From NCBI RefSeq assembly GCF_000196255.1, contig NC_006371.1:124001-188000 (forward strand): 64,000 nucleotides of DNA, in the 5' to 3' direction. This DNA is from Photobacterium profundum SS9. GTDB lineage: Bacteria; Pseudomonadota; Gammaproteobacteria; Enterobacterales; Vibrionaceae. The notes beneath the pieces were generated by a model. It was not told the origin of the DNA. It worked only from the letters and a program-made list of their open reading frames with translations, and did no database searches. Of the stretch, positions 25,934-38,383 are shown piece by piece (within the stretch, counting starts at the first letter, position 1; each line of letters begins with the position of its first letter). Both the position numbers and the translations under genes were made by a program.

Positions 25934-26812
25934 ATGACACAACACAGACGCGCAGACTTATTGATAGTTTGTGCAACATTACTGGCTTCGGCGGGTTGGA
26001 TTTTCTCTAAGCAAACCATTCAAGGGCTGCCGCCTTTTGGGTTTATTGGTTTACGGTTTGTACTGGCCTCACTGCTTATACTTCCTTTTTGTTACCGCTT
26101 ATTTAAGCAAGTGAGCCTGAAAGATATCGCGCAATCATCACTTGTCGGCATGTTGTTGGGGGCGGCATTACTGACCTGGATCTATGCGATTTCAGTCAGC
26201 GATACCCTTGGTGAAGGGGCGTTTATTATGAGCCTTTCTATGCTATTGGTTCCGTTAGTGGCATGGCCGTTATTTAAACAAAAGCCAAGTCGTCCTTTTT
26301 GGATTTCGTTACCCTTTGCCATTGTTGGTCTGGTTTTATTGTCGTTATCTGGTGGTGGTTGGCATCAATCAGTAAGCCAAGTGTGGTTTTTATTGGCTGC
26401 TGCATTATTGGCATTGCAGTTTAATTTTAATAGTCGATACGCACAGCGCATTCCCACGCTATTACTGACGTGTGTTCAATTATTTGTAACCGGTGTAGTG
26501 GGGCTTATTGCTTCACTCATGTTTGAACAATGGCCACAAACGGTCAATATAGAAATTTGGGGTTGGTTTGCTTCTAGTGTCTTGATTGCAACAAGCATTC
26601 GCTATGTATTACAAACAGCAGGGCAGAAACACACGAGTGTGGCTAATGCCGCCATTATTATGGTTTTAGAGCCTGTCTGGACGGTATTTTTGAGTATTCT
26701 GTGGTATGGCGAGAAGATGCCAGTAGAAAAGGTAATAGGGTGCTCATTAATCCTTTTTGCATTACTGCTTTATCGAGGCTGGTATACCATTACAGGTAAG
26801 CTATTTAAATAA
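25934..26812 (+). CDS. EamA/DMT-family transporter
   Basis: Ten hydrophobic segments in two EamA repeats make up a 292-residue inner-membrane protein. I choose ATG 25934 (MTQHRRADLLIVCATLL), preceded by AGGT, over a TTG at 25916. Typical DMT features are SAGWIFSKQTIQGLPP at TM1, FIGLRFVLASLL at TM2 and ANAAIIMVLEPVWTVFLS in the second repeat. Such proteins export metabolites or amino acids; the substrate cannot be called. Confidence 0.9.
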   Translation: MTQHRRADLLIVCATLLASAGWIFSKQTIQGLPPFGFIGLRFVLASLLILPFCYRLFKQVSLKDIAQSSLVGMLLGAALLTWIYAISVSDTLGEGAFIMSLSMLLVPLVAWPLFKQKPSRPFWISLPFAIVGLVLLSLSGGGWHQSVSQVWFLLAAALLALQFNFNSRYAQRIPTLLLTCVQLFVTGVVGLIASLMFEQWPQTVNIEIWGWFASSVLIATSIRYVLQTAGQKHTSVANAAIIMVLEPVWTVFLSILWYGEKMPVEKVIGCSLILFALLLYRGWYTITGKLFK

Positions 26813-26887
26813 TCAGCTTTCACGCAGAAGTCACTCTGAGTTTAGTGCCTTGAATTAGTTCGCTATATAAGTACTTAACTAAAAACA

Positions 26888-26929
26888 GCCCCCTATTTTC
26901 ACTAAACATGGAAATAGGGGGCTTTTTTT
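26888..26929. terminator. Strong bidirectional terminator
   Basis: GCCCCCTATTTTC and GAAATAGGGGGC form a 12-bp stem, followed by seven T on the plus strand; the A-run on the left gives a T-run on the minus strand. It serves the converging EamA and zinc-ribbon genes. Confidence 0.92.
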
Positions 26930-26947
26930 GTTGGTGGCAATCGATTT

Positions 26948-27772
26948 TTAATACACTAAAAACTGTTGTTTTACTGGCTCTTTTTTAGTTGATATTTGCT
27001 GGTTTTTCTTACTTAATGCAGCACATCTAGGGCAGCCATTACCCGCGAGATGATTCGATGGAAGCTGCTCAAACTCACCATGTAGTGAGCAAATAATTGT
27101 GCCCTTTGTCCGTACGTTTACATAGCCAAATAAGCTGTAGTCATAGCGTTCACCGTGAATAAATTGAGCCTGCAGTGTAAACTGTTCATTGGTTTTTTTT
27201 TTGCCTTTTCTTGCGCAAAGCGGGCAACCCACACCACGTAAATGGGCATCGGGGCGTTGCTCAAAATCCCCATGTTCGGGGCAGGTAATAATGGCTTTAG
27301 AGAGCGCACCTGTATAAATAAACTTCGAATAATCGTATTTACCCGCATGTACCTTTATCGCTTCATTTACGATCACTTCGCAGTTTTTTGGGTACGATTT
27401 CGAGCATTTTGGACACCCTTTACCTGAAAGGTGAGCATTGGGGCGCTGTTCAAAATCACCATGTACTGGGCACGAAATTAGACCCTTAGTCAGTGCGCCA
27501 AGGTATTCAAATTGGCTATAATTATATTTTTTACCATGCAGCTTTTGGGCTGATAAAACAAATTGCTCTTTTGTTTTCTTTTCTTTGCCTGCACATTTTG
27601 GGCACCCTCTGCCGGCAAGGTGTGCATCAGGGCGTTGTTCGAAATCACCATGTAGTGTGCAGGTTATGAGGCTTTTTGTTTTAGCATTCAGGTAAATGAA
27701 GTTTTCATAGCGGTATAGTTGGCTATGAACATGATGCGCTTCTTGAATAAATATTTCGGTTGTTTTTTTCAT
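26948..27772 (-). CDS. Protein with four tandem C..H/C..C zinc-ribbon repeats
   Basis: A 274-residue protein made of four repeats of about 60-65 residues. Each has the pattern F..A...H...Y.Y..F.Y....TKG.I.C..HG.FEQRP..HL.G.GCP.C, so Cys, His, Cys and Cys can bind one zinc per repeat. Repeats end at GRGCPKC, GKGCPKC, GVGCPLC and GNGCPRC. The same repeat type (DUF723-like) occurs, as I recall, in phage and homing-endonuclease-associated proteins as a nucleic-acid-binding module. No nuclease domain is present here. A basic linker (KGKKKTNEQ) precedes the fourth repeat. No clear Shine-Dalgarno is seen at the ATG. Confidence 0.8.
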   Translation of the reverse strand: MKKTTEIFIQEAHHVHSQLYRYENFIYLNAKTKSLITCTLHGDFEQRPDAHLAGRGCPKCAGKEKKTKEQFVLSAQKLHGKKYNYSQFEYLGALTKGLISCPVHGDFEQRPNAHLSGKGCPKCSKSYPKNCEVIVNEAIKVHAGKYDYSKFIYTGALSKAIITCPEHGDFEQRPDAHLRGVGCPLCARKGKKKTNEQFTLQAQFIHGERYDYSLFGYVNVRTKGTIICSLHGEFEQLPSNHLAGNGCPRCAALSKKNQQISTKKEPVKQQFLVY

Positions 27773-28307
27773 TTAATTGAACCGCCCATGATTATCATTT
27801 TAACGAATACTGTTTCATTAGATGCTGCTGAAGTAGCAATTATTTACTTGTAAATGTGTGTAAATATATTTATTAATAAATATTATTATGAATAGAGGTG
27901 GGTTCTTAATAACCGTATGCTCTTGTTTTATATATTTCTCTTTTATTGAAAAACAAGCAACACTCAAAAATGAAAATCATTGTTGCATTTTTTATGATAG
28001 CGATCACAATTTGTATGATGTAAATTTCAACCATCAAGTTTCTAACGAAAGTTACGTCGGTATTAATAGTTCAAAATCATACTCTCATAAGTATAGGTGA
28101 TTCACATTGCATCTTTTGTAATTAAATTAAACGTTGGATGTTTATTGATATGTTCTTTGTTCTTTGGTGAAAAGGTACGGTTAATATTTCAATAATTATA
28201 TGTGTTGTAACCATGATAAATGAATGGATGTTATTTTCTTGATTGGATAAGTATTGTTGTAAGGAGTGGTGAAATATAAATACTGTTTAATGTAAGAGGA
28301 ATAATCT
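27773..28307. other. AT-rich intergenic region upstream of the ATP synthase operon
   Basis: About 535 AT-rich bases. A 70-codon plus-strand frame at 27888 has no ribosome binding site and low-complexity composition, so I do not call it. The region must contain the promoters for the divergent zinc-ribbon gene and the atp operon; no confident -35/-10 pair was picked. Confidence 0.5.
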
Positions 28308-29475
<1,168 letters not shown>

Positions 29476-29563
29476 TTATTTAGCGTCTTAGCTATTAACA
29501 ACCTCTAGCCACTATTTATCTTATTTATCGTTAATTTAATTTATAAAAAATTTGGAGTCATTC

Positions 29564-29800
29564 ATGGATATCGTAAGTGCAGTTCTTTACGTTGCTGGCG
29601 CACTATTAATTGGTTTAGGTGCGGCAGGTGCTGCAAGTGGTATTGGTAACTTGGCGGGTAAATACCTTGAAGGTGTAGCGCGTCAACCGGATCTTACTCC
29701 AATGCTTCGAACTCAGTTCTTCATCATGATGGGTCTTGTCGATGCGGTTCCAATGATCGGTGTTGGTATTGGTCTATATATCATTTTCGCTGTTGCTTAA
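29564..29800 (+). CDS. atpE: F1Fo ATP synthase subunit c
   Basis: ATG 29564 follows GGAG and gives 78 residues; an upstream TTG is ignored. Two hydrophobic helices joined by the RQPD loop. The ion-binding carboxylate is Asp60 in [13 protein letters not shown], with the E. coli-like H+-binding context; the Gln/Glu/Ser-Thr set of Na+-type c subunits is absent, so proton coupling is inferred. Confidence 0.96.
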   Translation: MDIVSAVLYVAGALLIGLGAAGAASGIGNLAGKYLEGVARQPDLTPMLRTQFFIMMGLVDAVPMIGVGIGLYIIFAVA

Positions 29801-29884
29801 TAAATGACTACTGCGGTGATACAGCGCGAAGTACTTGATGTTTAGCGCTGTTGTTACCAAGCATTAATTAAAGAGTGAGGATGT

Positions 29885-30354
29885 ATGAATTTAAATGCAA
29901 CCATGCTTGGCCAAGCAATATCCTTCGTGATTTTTGTATGGTTATGTATGAAATACGTATGGCCACCATTGACCGCATTGATTGATGAACGTCAGCGTGA
30001 AATAGCCGAAGGGCTTAGCCAAATGGATCTAGCGGCAAAAGAACTTGAATTAGCAAAGGCCAACGGTGAACAACTGATGGTTGAAGCGAAACAAAGTGCT
30101 AGTAATTTGGTTGAACAAGGCAATAAACGCCGTAACCAAATTATCGACGATGCCAAGCTAGAAGGTGATACCGAGAAAGCTCGAATCATTGCTCAAGGTC
30201 AATCAGAGCTTGAAAGTGAGCGCAATCGCCTAAGGCAAGAACTTCGTCAAGAAATGTCAGATTTGGTATCGAAAGCGCGGAAAAATTGATTAAACGCAAC
30301 CTTGATAATGCTGCAAACCGTGAATTTGTTAATAAGCTAATTACGGAAATGTAA
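29885..30354 (+). pseudogene. atpF: F1Fo ATP synthase subunit b, frameshifted near the 3' end
   Basis: ATG 29885 follows GAGG. The first frame encodes 134 residues: a membrane anchor (MNLNATMLGQAISFVIFVWL) and the long charged helix of the b stalk, then stops at 30289. In the -1 frame, starting at GCGGAAAAATTG (about 30278), the expected end of subunit b follows: EKLIKRNLDNAANREFVNKLITEM and TAA at 30352-30354. With one base restored the product is 156 residues, exactly the E. coli length. Loss of the last ~25 residues would remove the delta-subunit contact. A sequencing error, a true mutation, or slippage at the A-run are possible. Confidence 0.88.
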
Positions 30355-30368
30355 TCGGGGAGATCACC

Positions 30369-30917
30369 ATGTCAGATCTAAAAACGATAGCTCAACCTTA
30401 TGCCAAAGCCGCGTTTGATTTTGCTTTAGCCAATAAGTCGCTCGACCAGTGGGCATACATGTTAATGACCACTGCAGAAGTTGCTAGCCAACCCGTGATT
30501 CTTCAGGAAATCAAAGAGATTGATTTCAAAGGCGCGAAAAACGCCGAGGCTTTTACTCAGATGTTTTTAGACATCTGTGAAGGCTTACTTGATGAACACT
30601 GTCAGAACTTTGTTCGAGTAATGGCAGAGAATGGCCGGCTAATTGTTCTTCCTGATGTGTTAAACCTTTTCATGGAAATGAAAGCGGACTTTGAACGCAC
30701 CATAGAAGCGACAGTGTTATCTGTTGAACCGCTAACGGAAGAACAAAAAGTTAATTTGGTTAAAGCATTGGAAAAGCGTCTTTCTCGCACTGTTGAGTTG
30801 GATTGTCAGATAGATGAATCGCTTGTTGGCGGCATGCTTATCAAAGCTGGAGAACTGGTTATTGATGGCACTCTCAAAAGCTCGATTAACCGACTAGCAA
30901 GTAGTCTACAAGCGTAA
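30369..30917 (+). CDS. atpH: F1Fo ATP synthase subunit delta
   Basis: A 182-residue protein with the N-terminal helical bundle (IAQPYAKAAFDFALANKSLDQW) and the conserved C-terminal GGMLIKAGELVIDGTLKSSINRL signature that ties the stalk to F1. ATG preceded by GGGGAGA. It lies 14 bp after the restored end of atpF, the normal operon spacing, which supports the frameshift interpretation. Confidence 0.96.
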   Translation: MSDLKTIAQPYAKAAFDFALANKSLDQWAYMLMTTAEVASQPVILQEIKEIDFKGAKNAEAFTQMFLDICEGLLDEHCQNFVRVMAENGRLIVLPDVLNLFMEMKADFERTIEATVLSVEPLTEEQKVNLVKALEKRLSRTVELDCQIDESLVGGMLIKAGELVIDGTLKSSINRLASSLQA

Positions 30918-30929
30918 CGGGTAATAGAT

Positions 30930-32471
30930 ATGCAATTAAATTCAAATGAAATCAGCGATCTAATTAGACAACGCATCGCAACCTTTAATGTGACGAGCCA
31001 AGCTCGCAACGAAGGCACAATTGTCTCAGTAAGTGACGGTATTATTAGTATTAATGGTCTTGCTGATGTTATGCAGGGCGAGATGATTGAACTACCAGGT
31101 AATCGTTACGCATTGGCGCTTAACCTAGAGCGTCACTCCGTAGGTGCTGTGGTAATGGGTCCGTATTCGGATCTTGCCGAAGGTCTTAAAGTAAAAGGGA
31201 CTGGACGTATTCTTGAAGTGCCTGTAGGTCGTGGCTTGCTAGGTCGTGTGGTTAATACGCTCGGTCAGCCTATTGATGGTAAAGGTGCAATTGAAAACGA
31301 TGGTTATTCACCTGTCGAAATTATTGCCCCTGGTGTTATTGAACGTCAATCAGTCGATCAACCTATCCAAACGGGTTATAAAGCAGTTGATGCCATGGTG
31401 CCAATTGGTCGTGGACAACGTGAACTGATTATCGGTGACCGTCAAACGGGTAAAACGGCGATGGCGATCGACGCCATTATCAACCAGAAAGATTCTGGTA
31501 TTAAATGTGTTTATGTCGCGATTGGTCAGAAAGCATCAACCATTGCTAACGTAGTACGTAAGCTGGAAGAGCATGACGCGTTAAAAAATACCATTGTTGT
31601 TGTTGCAACAGCATCTGATGCGGCAGCACTGCAATATTTAGCGCCTTATTCAGGTTGCACCATGGGTGAATATTTCCGTGACCGTGGTGAAGATGCACTG
31701 ATTGTTTATGATGATCTGTCTAAACAAGCGGTTGCTTACCGTCAAATCTCACTGTTGCTTAAACGTCCACCGGGTCGTGAAGCCTTCCCTGGCGATGTGT
31801 TCTACCTCCACTCTCGTCTGTTAGAACGCGCATCTCGTGTCAACGTATCGTATGTTGAACGCTTTACTAAAGGTAAAGTAAAAGGTAAGACGGGTTCGTT
31901 AACCGCACTGCCAATTATCGAAACCCAAGCGGGTGATGTATCAGCTTTCGTACCGACGAATGTGATCTCGATTACTGACGGGCAGATCTTCTTACAAACG
32001 CATTTATTTAACTCGGGTTTACGCCCAGCGGTCGATCCCGGTATTTCGGTATCTCGTGTTGGTGGTGCAGCGCAAACGAAAATTGTGAAGAAACTGTCGG
32101 GCGGTATTCGTACTGCACTTGCACAGTATCGTGAACTTGCGGCTTTTGCTCAGTTCTCATCCGATCTTGATGATGCAACACGTAAGCAACTTGACCACGG
32201 CGAAAAAGTGACAGAGTTGATGAAGCAAAAGCAGTACGCACCAATGTCTGTTGCAGAACAAGCGTTAGCGATTTTCTCTGCTGAAAAAGGGTATTTAGGT
32301 GATGTACCACTAGCCAGCATTGGGGATTTTGAATCCGCATTAATGGCGTACGCGAAAAGCGAACACTCAGCGTTGCTAGATACCATCAATAAGACGGGTC
32401 AATACGACGACGATATTGAACAAAGCCTACACAAGTTACTGAAAACATTCACAGCGACGCAGTCGTGGTAA
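30930..32471 (+). CDS. atpA: F1Fo ATP synthase subunit alpha
   Basis: A 513-residue subunit, the same length as in E. coli. Walker A is GDRQTGKT at about residue 169; the signature [14 protein letters not shown] follows at about residue 365. The reading frame is intact, with no missing motif. It forms the non-catalytic nucleotide sites of the F1 head. Confidence 0.97.
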   Translation: MQLNSNEISDLIRQRIATFNVTSQARNEGTIVSVSDGIISINGLADVMQGEMIELPGNRYALALNLERHSVGAVVMGPYSDLAEGLKVKGTGRILEVPVGRGLLGRVVNTLGQPIDGKGAIENDGYSPVEIIAPGVIERQSVDQPIQTGYKAVDAMVPIGRGQRELIIGDRQTGKTAMAIDAIINQKDSGIKCVYVAIGQKASTIANVVRKLEEHDALKNTIVVVATASDAAALQYLAPYSGCTMGEYFRDRGEDALIVYDDLSKQAVAYRQISLLLKRPPGREAFPGDVFYLHSRLLERASRVNVSYVERFTKGKVKGKTGSLTALPIIETQAGDVSAFVPTNVISITDGQIFLQTHLFNSGLRPAVDPGISVSRVGGAAQTKIVKKLSGGIRTALAQYRELAAFAQFSSDLDDATRKQLDHGEKVTELMKQKQYAPMSVAEQALAIFSAEKGYLGDVPLASIGDFESALMAYAKSEHSALLDTINKTGQYDDDIEQSLHKLLKTFTATQSW

Positions 32472-32545
32472 GTCGAAACAGGGTAAATACAGCGTGGTAA
32501 CTCTCGCTGACATCAACCCATCGTGAATGTTGATAGGAGCTAAAT

Positions 32546-33421
32546 ATGGCAAACGCAAAAGAAATTCGCACCAAGATAGCGAGCGTACAAAATACGCAAA
32601 AGATCACCAGTGCAATGGAAATGGTTGCCGCAAGTAAGATGCGGAAGGTGCAAGACAACATGGCGGCAACCCGTCCTTACGCTGAAAACATGCGCAAGGT
32701 AATCAGTCATGTTGCATCGGGCTCATTAGAGTATAAGCATCCCTATCTTGAAGAGCGTGAAGCAAAACGTGTGGCATACATCATCATATCCTCAGATAGA
32801 GGCTTATGTGGTGGCTTAAATAGCAATCTGTTTAAGCGTGCATTAACGGACATGCGCCAATGGCAAGAGAAAAACGTTGAAGTAGATTTGACGTTAATCG
32901 GCTCAAAAGCTATTTCGTTTTTCCACCGTTTCGGCAATGTCATTGCACAAACATCAGGCTTGGGTGATAAGCCTAAATTGGAAGACCTGTTAGGTGCTGT
33001 TACAGCCATGCTTGAGCACTTTGATGACGGTAAAATTGATCGCTTGTATTTGGTATACAACGAGTTCGTTAATACGATGGTACAGAATCCACGTATAACG
33101 CAATTATTGCCACATCCAGATAAAGATGAGTCACAAGACAGTAAACCCAATGACGCAACTAGCCGTTGGGATTACATCTACGAGCCTGATCCAAAAGACA
33201 TACTCAACGCTTTAATGCTGCGTTATATCGAATCTCAGGTGTATCAAGGCACCGTTGAAAGTATCGCTTGTGAGCAAGCCGCAAGAATGGTCGCGATGAA
33301 ATCGGCGACAGATAATGCAGGCGACATTATTAACGATTTGCAGCTGGTTTATAACAAAGCCCGCCAAAGTGCAATTACCCAAGAGCTAAGTGAAATCGTA
33401 GCCGGTGCACAAGCCGTTTAA
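32546..33421 (+). CDS. atpG: F1Fo ATP synthase subunit gamma
   Basis: A 291-residue rotor subunit, close to the 287 of E. coli. N-terminal helix [28 protein letters not shown] and the C-terminal [22 protein letters not shown] are the family signatures. ATG follows TAGGAGC. The gene is intact. Confidence 0.96.
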   Translation: MANAKEIRTKIASVQNTQKITSAMEMVAASKMRKVQDNMAATRPYAENMRKVISHVASGSLEYKHPYLEEREAKRVAYIIISSDRGLCGGLNSNLFKRALTDMRQWQEKNVEVDLTLIGSKAISFFHRFGNVIAQTSGLGDKPKLEDLLGAVTAMLEHFDDGKIDRLYLVYNEFVNTMVQNPRITQLLPHPDKDESQDSKPNDATSRWDYIYEPDPKDILNALMLRYIESQVYQGTVESIACEQAARMVAMKSATDNAGDIINDLQLVYNKARQSAITQELSEIVAGAQAV

Positions 33422-34828
<1,407 letters not shown>

Positions 34829-34843
34829 GTTTGAGGAGGATTT

Positions 34844-35287
34844 ATGGCTATCGGCGTTACTCAGAATACATTCCAACTCAACATTGTGAGTGCAGAAGGT
34901 CCGTTATTTAGTGGTAAAGCACATGCTTTGGCTATTTCGGGTCTTGATGGTGAACTTGGTATTCGCCCTGGTCACTCTCCTTTGCTGAGTCGTATTAAAC
35001 CTGGCGTTGCTTATTTTCAAACTGATTTGAAAGGGGATGACGAAATCCTCTACATTTCAGGCGGTATTCTTGAGGTTCAACCTTCATTAGTGACGGTATT
35101 GGCTGATACAGCCATGCACGGTAAAGATATTGATGAAGCTCGTGCGAATGAAGCACGACGAGCAGCAGAAGAGAATATTAATAAGCAAGGTAACGATATC
35201 AATTTTGCACAAGCGCAGATGGATTTGGCGAAAGCAATGGCGCAATTACGTGCCGTTGAGTTGACCCAAAAACAGAGGCGTCGCTAA
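34844..35287 (+). CDS. atpC: F1Fo ATP synthase subunit epsilon
   Basis: A 147-residue subunit with the beta-sandwich start (FQLNIVSAEGPLFSGKAHAL, GELGIRPGHSPLL) and a C-terminal helical hairpin (AQMDLAKAMAQLRAVEL) that can regulate hydrolysis. A strong AGGAGG precedes the ATG. It is the last gene of the operon, followed by a terminator. Confidence 0.95.
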   Translation: MAIGVTQNTFQLNIVSAEGPLFSGKAHALAISGLDGELGIRPGHSPLLSRIKPGVAYFQTDLKGDDEILYISGGILEVQPSLVTVLADTAMHGKDIDEARANEARRAAEENINKQGNDINFAQAQMDLAKAMAQLRAVELTQKQRRR

Positions 35288-35316
35288 ACAACTCCAGTAC
35301 CATCACTATCGATCGA

Positions 35317-35352
35317 ATGCTCTGATATGTACCGATATCAGAGCATTTTTTT
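35317..35352 (+). terminator. Terminator of the atp operon
   Basis: ATGCTCTGATAT and ATATCAGAGCAT form a 12-bp perfect stem around GTACCG, followed by a run of seven T. It lies 30 bp after atpC. Confidence 0.93.
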
Positions 35353-35555
35353 GTCTGTAATTTGACGTTTAAAAAGCATTGTCCAGACGTAATTTTAAGT
35401 AAGAAAAGCTGTTTATGCGTAAAACTTATATTAGTAGCAAATAAACAAATTCGTATTGTTCTATTATTAGAATATTGTAAAAAATCCACTGATATAGCGG
35501 CTTTCTTGAAGAAAGCAGAGAAGTAAAGTCGAACTATTGATTGTATTTTTTAGAT

Positions 35556-35586
35556 AAAAACACCTGCGTATTTGCAGGCGTTTTTA
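35556..35586. terminator. Bidirectional terminator after the porin gene
   Basis: CACCTGC (35561-35567) pairs with GCAGGCG (35574-35580) with one mismatch; T-runs are present on both strands. It ends the minus-strand porin/sulfatase unit 19 bp after the porin stop codon. The ~200 bases between the two terminators hold no gene. Confidence 0.7.
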
Positions 35587-35604
35587 TTATTTAAAGCGAT
35601 ATTA

Positions 35605-36333
35605 TTACCAAGTGTATTTAATACCCACACGATAACGAAGCTGACGCTCATCTGTAGTGCGGTTTAATTTCACTTGTCCTAATTCAATAAATGGACGCCA
35701 CTTTTCACCATCTTTCATATTGAAAGCATACATTAAGCGAACATTATGCAAATAATCGGTTGAGCCGTTATCAAATAAAGCTTTGCCGTTGCCTTCCATT
35801 TCCTTCCAGAACTGAAATTCGTACTGGAAATCCCAATCTCCTGTTTTGTAACCTAGCCAGGTATCAAACTGCTGAATTTTAGAGTGATAGCTATTGCCAT
35901 CAGTGCCTTCTTGACTGTAATCCCATAGTTTCCACTTATATCGACCTTGGATGCGGAAGCCATTATCAAAAGAATAATTTAAACGTGCGTAAGGTACATA
36001 GACCAAGCCATCAGGATTAAAATCTAATGAGGAACCAAATACACCTGTTAAGTTAGGCTTAAGCTTTGTGTAATAGAAGATTGATAATTCAGATCCATTC
36101 ATCGTCATGGAATCATACATTTTGTCTTCTTCATCGTTGTTATAACGAGCATCTAATTCGAAGCCGATATTCTTTCCTGTATCGATGAAGGCTTTTACGC
36201 GATCAGAATGTTTGTTATTTCCATCTTTATATTCGTGTCGATACTCTACGGTCGTTTTATAGTCATTTGCCACTGCATGTGAGGTTGTTGCCAATAGCAT
36301 AGAAGCGGCAACAAATTTAAGTGTCGTTTTCAT
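35605..36333 (-). CDS. KdgM-family oligogalacturonate-type outer-membrane porin
   Basis: A 242-residue protein with a signal peptide (MKTTLKFVAASMLLATTSHAVA). The mature chain shows KdgM-type strands: TVEYRHEYKDGNNKHSDRVKAF, AFIDTGKNIGFELDARY, and a final YRVGIKYTW ending in an aromatic residue. KdgM porins pass acidic oligosaccharides such as oligogalacturonates; next to a chondroitin locus the natural cargo would be unsaturated uronate-containing oligosaccharides. It is transcribed after the sulfatase with 39 bp between. Confidence 0.9.
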   Translation of the reverse strand: MKTTLKFVAASMLLATTSHAVANDYKTTVEYRHEYKDGNNKHSDRVKAFIDTGKNIGFELDARYNNDEEDKMYDSMTMNGSELSIFYYTKLKPNLTGVFGSSLDFNPDGLVYVPYARLNYSFDNGFRIQGRYKWKLWDYSQEGTDGNSYHSKIQQFDTWLGYKTGDWDFQYEFQFWKEMEGNGKALFDNGSTDYLHNVRLMYAFNMKDGEKWRPFIELGQVKLNRTTDERQLRYRVGIKYTW

Positions 36334-36372
36334 AATAACCTTTCTAATTGTGTTTAGGATTGTGTCAATAAA

Positions 36373-37935
36373 TTAGGTGTATGCATTTGCTGTTGATGCT
36401 GGCACTTCTGTTGGGCGCCAAGGATCACCGGTATGCTCTAACCAAGGGAGTAGTTCTTCTTCGATCAACGAAGCCACGATGCTTTCATTCTGTTGTGCGA
36501 TGTTTTGCATCTGGTATGGGTCGTTTTGGTTGTCGTGTAAAACGAAAGTAAGAGGCTTACCTATTTTGCGGTCAACCATTAAGGTGTAGCGATCGGTTCG
36601 CACACCACGACGACCGTAGGATTGACCACCGTAAGGCATAAATGTATACATTTGAGATGTCGGTCTGTTGTCACCTTCTAGCCCATGGACACTGTTGGCA
36701 TAGTTAAAGCCTTCCACTGTGTCTGGGATTAGTTCTGGCATTCCCATTAAACCGAAAATGGTTGGGTAGATGTCAGGTGCAGAGAAGAGCAGATCATCTT
36801 GGCGTGGTGCAATTTTACCGGGCCAGCGGAACATCATTGGAATCCGCATTGCCTCTTCATAGTGGACATTCTTGGTGGGCTTACCGTTAGAGCCCATACA
36901 GCAGCCATGATCTGAGAAAAATACCACCAAGGTGTCTTCTTCCAGACCAAGTCGGTCAAGTTCATCAATAATCCGACCAAATTGCGCATCTACACCGTGT
37001 ACCATTGCCATGTACTCTTTGAAGTACGCAGGCCCATACCCTTCTTGATAGTCTTTATCCCATTGAACATTTGGACGAGTGTTAAGCGATTCTGATGTTT
37101 GACCATCAAATTTATCTAAGTATTTTTGTGGAACCTGATCATACGGCGAATGTGGTGGGTTCATAGAAACAACCAGCGTAAACGGTTTGTTACTATCACG
37201 GTATTTTCCGTCTTCATTTCGCAGGTATTTTATGGCTATATCGGCTTCATGCTCAGGGCTCCACTGATTCACTTTGATTGGCTGATCACGCGGTGTCTCA
37301 TTGGTCCAATACATGGGTGTTAAATGTTTATCGTAAGTACCGTAGGCATACCAAAAATCAAAACCATGACGACGATCCGGAGCTGTCCAATCATTCCAGT
37401 AACGGCCTTCCATCGGGTTGTTATAACTCGGAATGAAAGGAGCCTCTGGCGTATCAAGGTGCCATTTCCCTATATACCCCATGCTGTAGCCTTGGTCTTT
37501 TAGTACATCAGACCAAGTGCGAGTATTTTTCTTTAGCTCAATACCAAAGTCTTTGCCGCCAAACTTACCGGGCATGGCTGTGTGGCTATTACCCTGAATA
37601 CCATTACGGTATGGATATTGACCAGTCATCAGCATGCCTCTAAATGGAGTACATAGTGGGAAGTTGGAAACGGCTTGGTGAAGAACAGCACTCTGGTTGG
37701 CAAAACGGTTGATATGCGGCGTATCTGAAGGATCTTGATTCATAAAGCCCAAAGACTGGGCACGCATTTCGTCTGGGAAAACAATCAGCAAGTTAGGCTT
37801 CTTTATCTTAGTATTCGATAAAGAGGAGTCCGTAGGGTTTTGCTGGGCTGAAGTACAGCCAGAGCTCATCGTTGTAGCGGCAACGGCACTGGTTGCAGCC
37901 ATTCCTTTTAGCAAACTTCGGCGGGTGATAGACAT
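36373..37935 (-). CDS. Tat-exported lipoprotein sulfatase, Cys-type
   Basis: Start ATG 37935 (MSITRRSLLKGMAATSAVAA) with AGGAG upstream; the in-frame start at 37995 would only add an unrelated tail. The twin-arginine motif TRRSLLK and a lipobox (MSSGC) indicate Tat export and lipid anchoring. The catalytic Cys95 lies in CTPFR, the CxPxR motif converted to formylglycine. Metal ligands appear in the FPDEMR start and the FFSDHGCCMG stretch. About 520 residues. It probably removes a sulfate ester from chondroitin-type oligosaccharides. The anSME gene at 53286 would activate it. Confidence 0.93.
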   Translation of the reverse strand: MSITRRSLLKGMAATSAVAATTMSSGCTSAQQNPTDSSLSNTKIKKPNLLIVFPDEMRAQSLGFMNQDPSDTPHINRFANQSAVLHQAVSNFPLCTPFRGMLMTGQYPYRNGIQGNSHTAMPGKFGGKDFGIELKKNTRTWSDVLKDQGYSMGYIGKWHLDTPEAPFIPSYNNPMEGRYWNDWTAPDRRHGFDFWYAYGTYDKHLTPMYWTNETPRDQPIKVNQWSPEHEADIAIKYLRNEDGKYRDSNKPFTLVVSMNPPHSPYDQVPQKYLDKFDGQTSESLNTRPNVQWDKDYQEGYGPAYFKEYMAMVHGVDAQFGRIIDELDRLGLEEDTLVVFFSDHGCCMGSNGKPTKNVHYEEAMRIPMMFRWPGKIAPRQDDLLFSAPDIYPTIFGLMGMPELIPDTVEGFNYANSVHGLEGDNRPTSQMYTFMPYGGQSYGRRGVRTDRYTLMVDRKIGKPLTFVLHDNQNDPYQMQNIAQQNESIVASLIEEELLPWLEHTGDPWRPTEVPASTANAYT

Positions 37936-38383
37936 GTTCAACTCCTGAACGTGAGATGTATTGGATAAAAACAAGTGAAAGCAAAATGCTTTCATTTATT
38001 GTTTTAGTTATTAAATTTCGCATTTGCACTTCCGATTTATTGCGAATCGTAAGCCATCGAAAGCTTATTGACTGTGTATTCGATCACAGAAAAGAAATCG
38101 AAAGTAAAATAGTGCTTTTTACGAAAGGGAGATGAAAGGATGTACGCTTAAAAAGTGAAAGGCATGCCGCATTAACGGTGTTTACGTTTGGCAATGGGTC
38201 TTTCGAAGGTTATGATGTCATCAAATGCGTAAATGTACGCAAGTGTAAGTGTAAGAATGCGAAAGAATGTGAAAGAGATCAAAAGTTTTCATTTTACGCA
38301 TTGTTGCTTTCGTTTTTAGGTGTAAGCTGTATTCGAAATCAAGCGAAAGAGATTTTGCTGGTTTCGTAAGGAGACAAAGTAAA
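37936..38383. promoter_or_regulatory. Divergent control region with seven CGAAAG/CTTTCG hexamers
   Basis: Between the sulfatase and the AgaR-like gene, seven hexamers occur: CGAAAG at 38058, 38099, 38122, 38260 and 38344, and CTTTCG at 38200 and 38307. Additional near matches (TGAAAG, GAAAGA) lie between them. This resembles the direct TTTCG-containing repeats I recall for AgaR-type DeoR repressors. The same hexamer is dense in front of the lyase/maturase pair and kbaY. Likely the operator of the divergent promoters and an autoregulatory site. Confidence 0.7.
38073..38088. promoter_or_regulatory. Probable CRP site
   Basis: TGTGTATTCGATCACA matches TGTGA-N6-TCACA with one mismatch in the left half. 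Cyclic-AMP control of a PTS-sugar locus would be expected. It overlaps the hexamer cluster. Confidence 0.6.

Noticed and set aside
27888..28100. 70-codon plus-strand frame before the atp operon
   Set aside because: No ribosome binding site, AT-rich, low-complexity product; probably chance.
30260..30295. Programmed -1 frameshifting in atpF
   Set aside because: The A-run does not form a proper X-XXY-YYZ slippery heptamer in the zero frame and no downstream structure was evident; mutation or sequence error is simpler.
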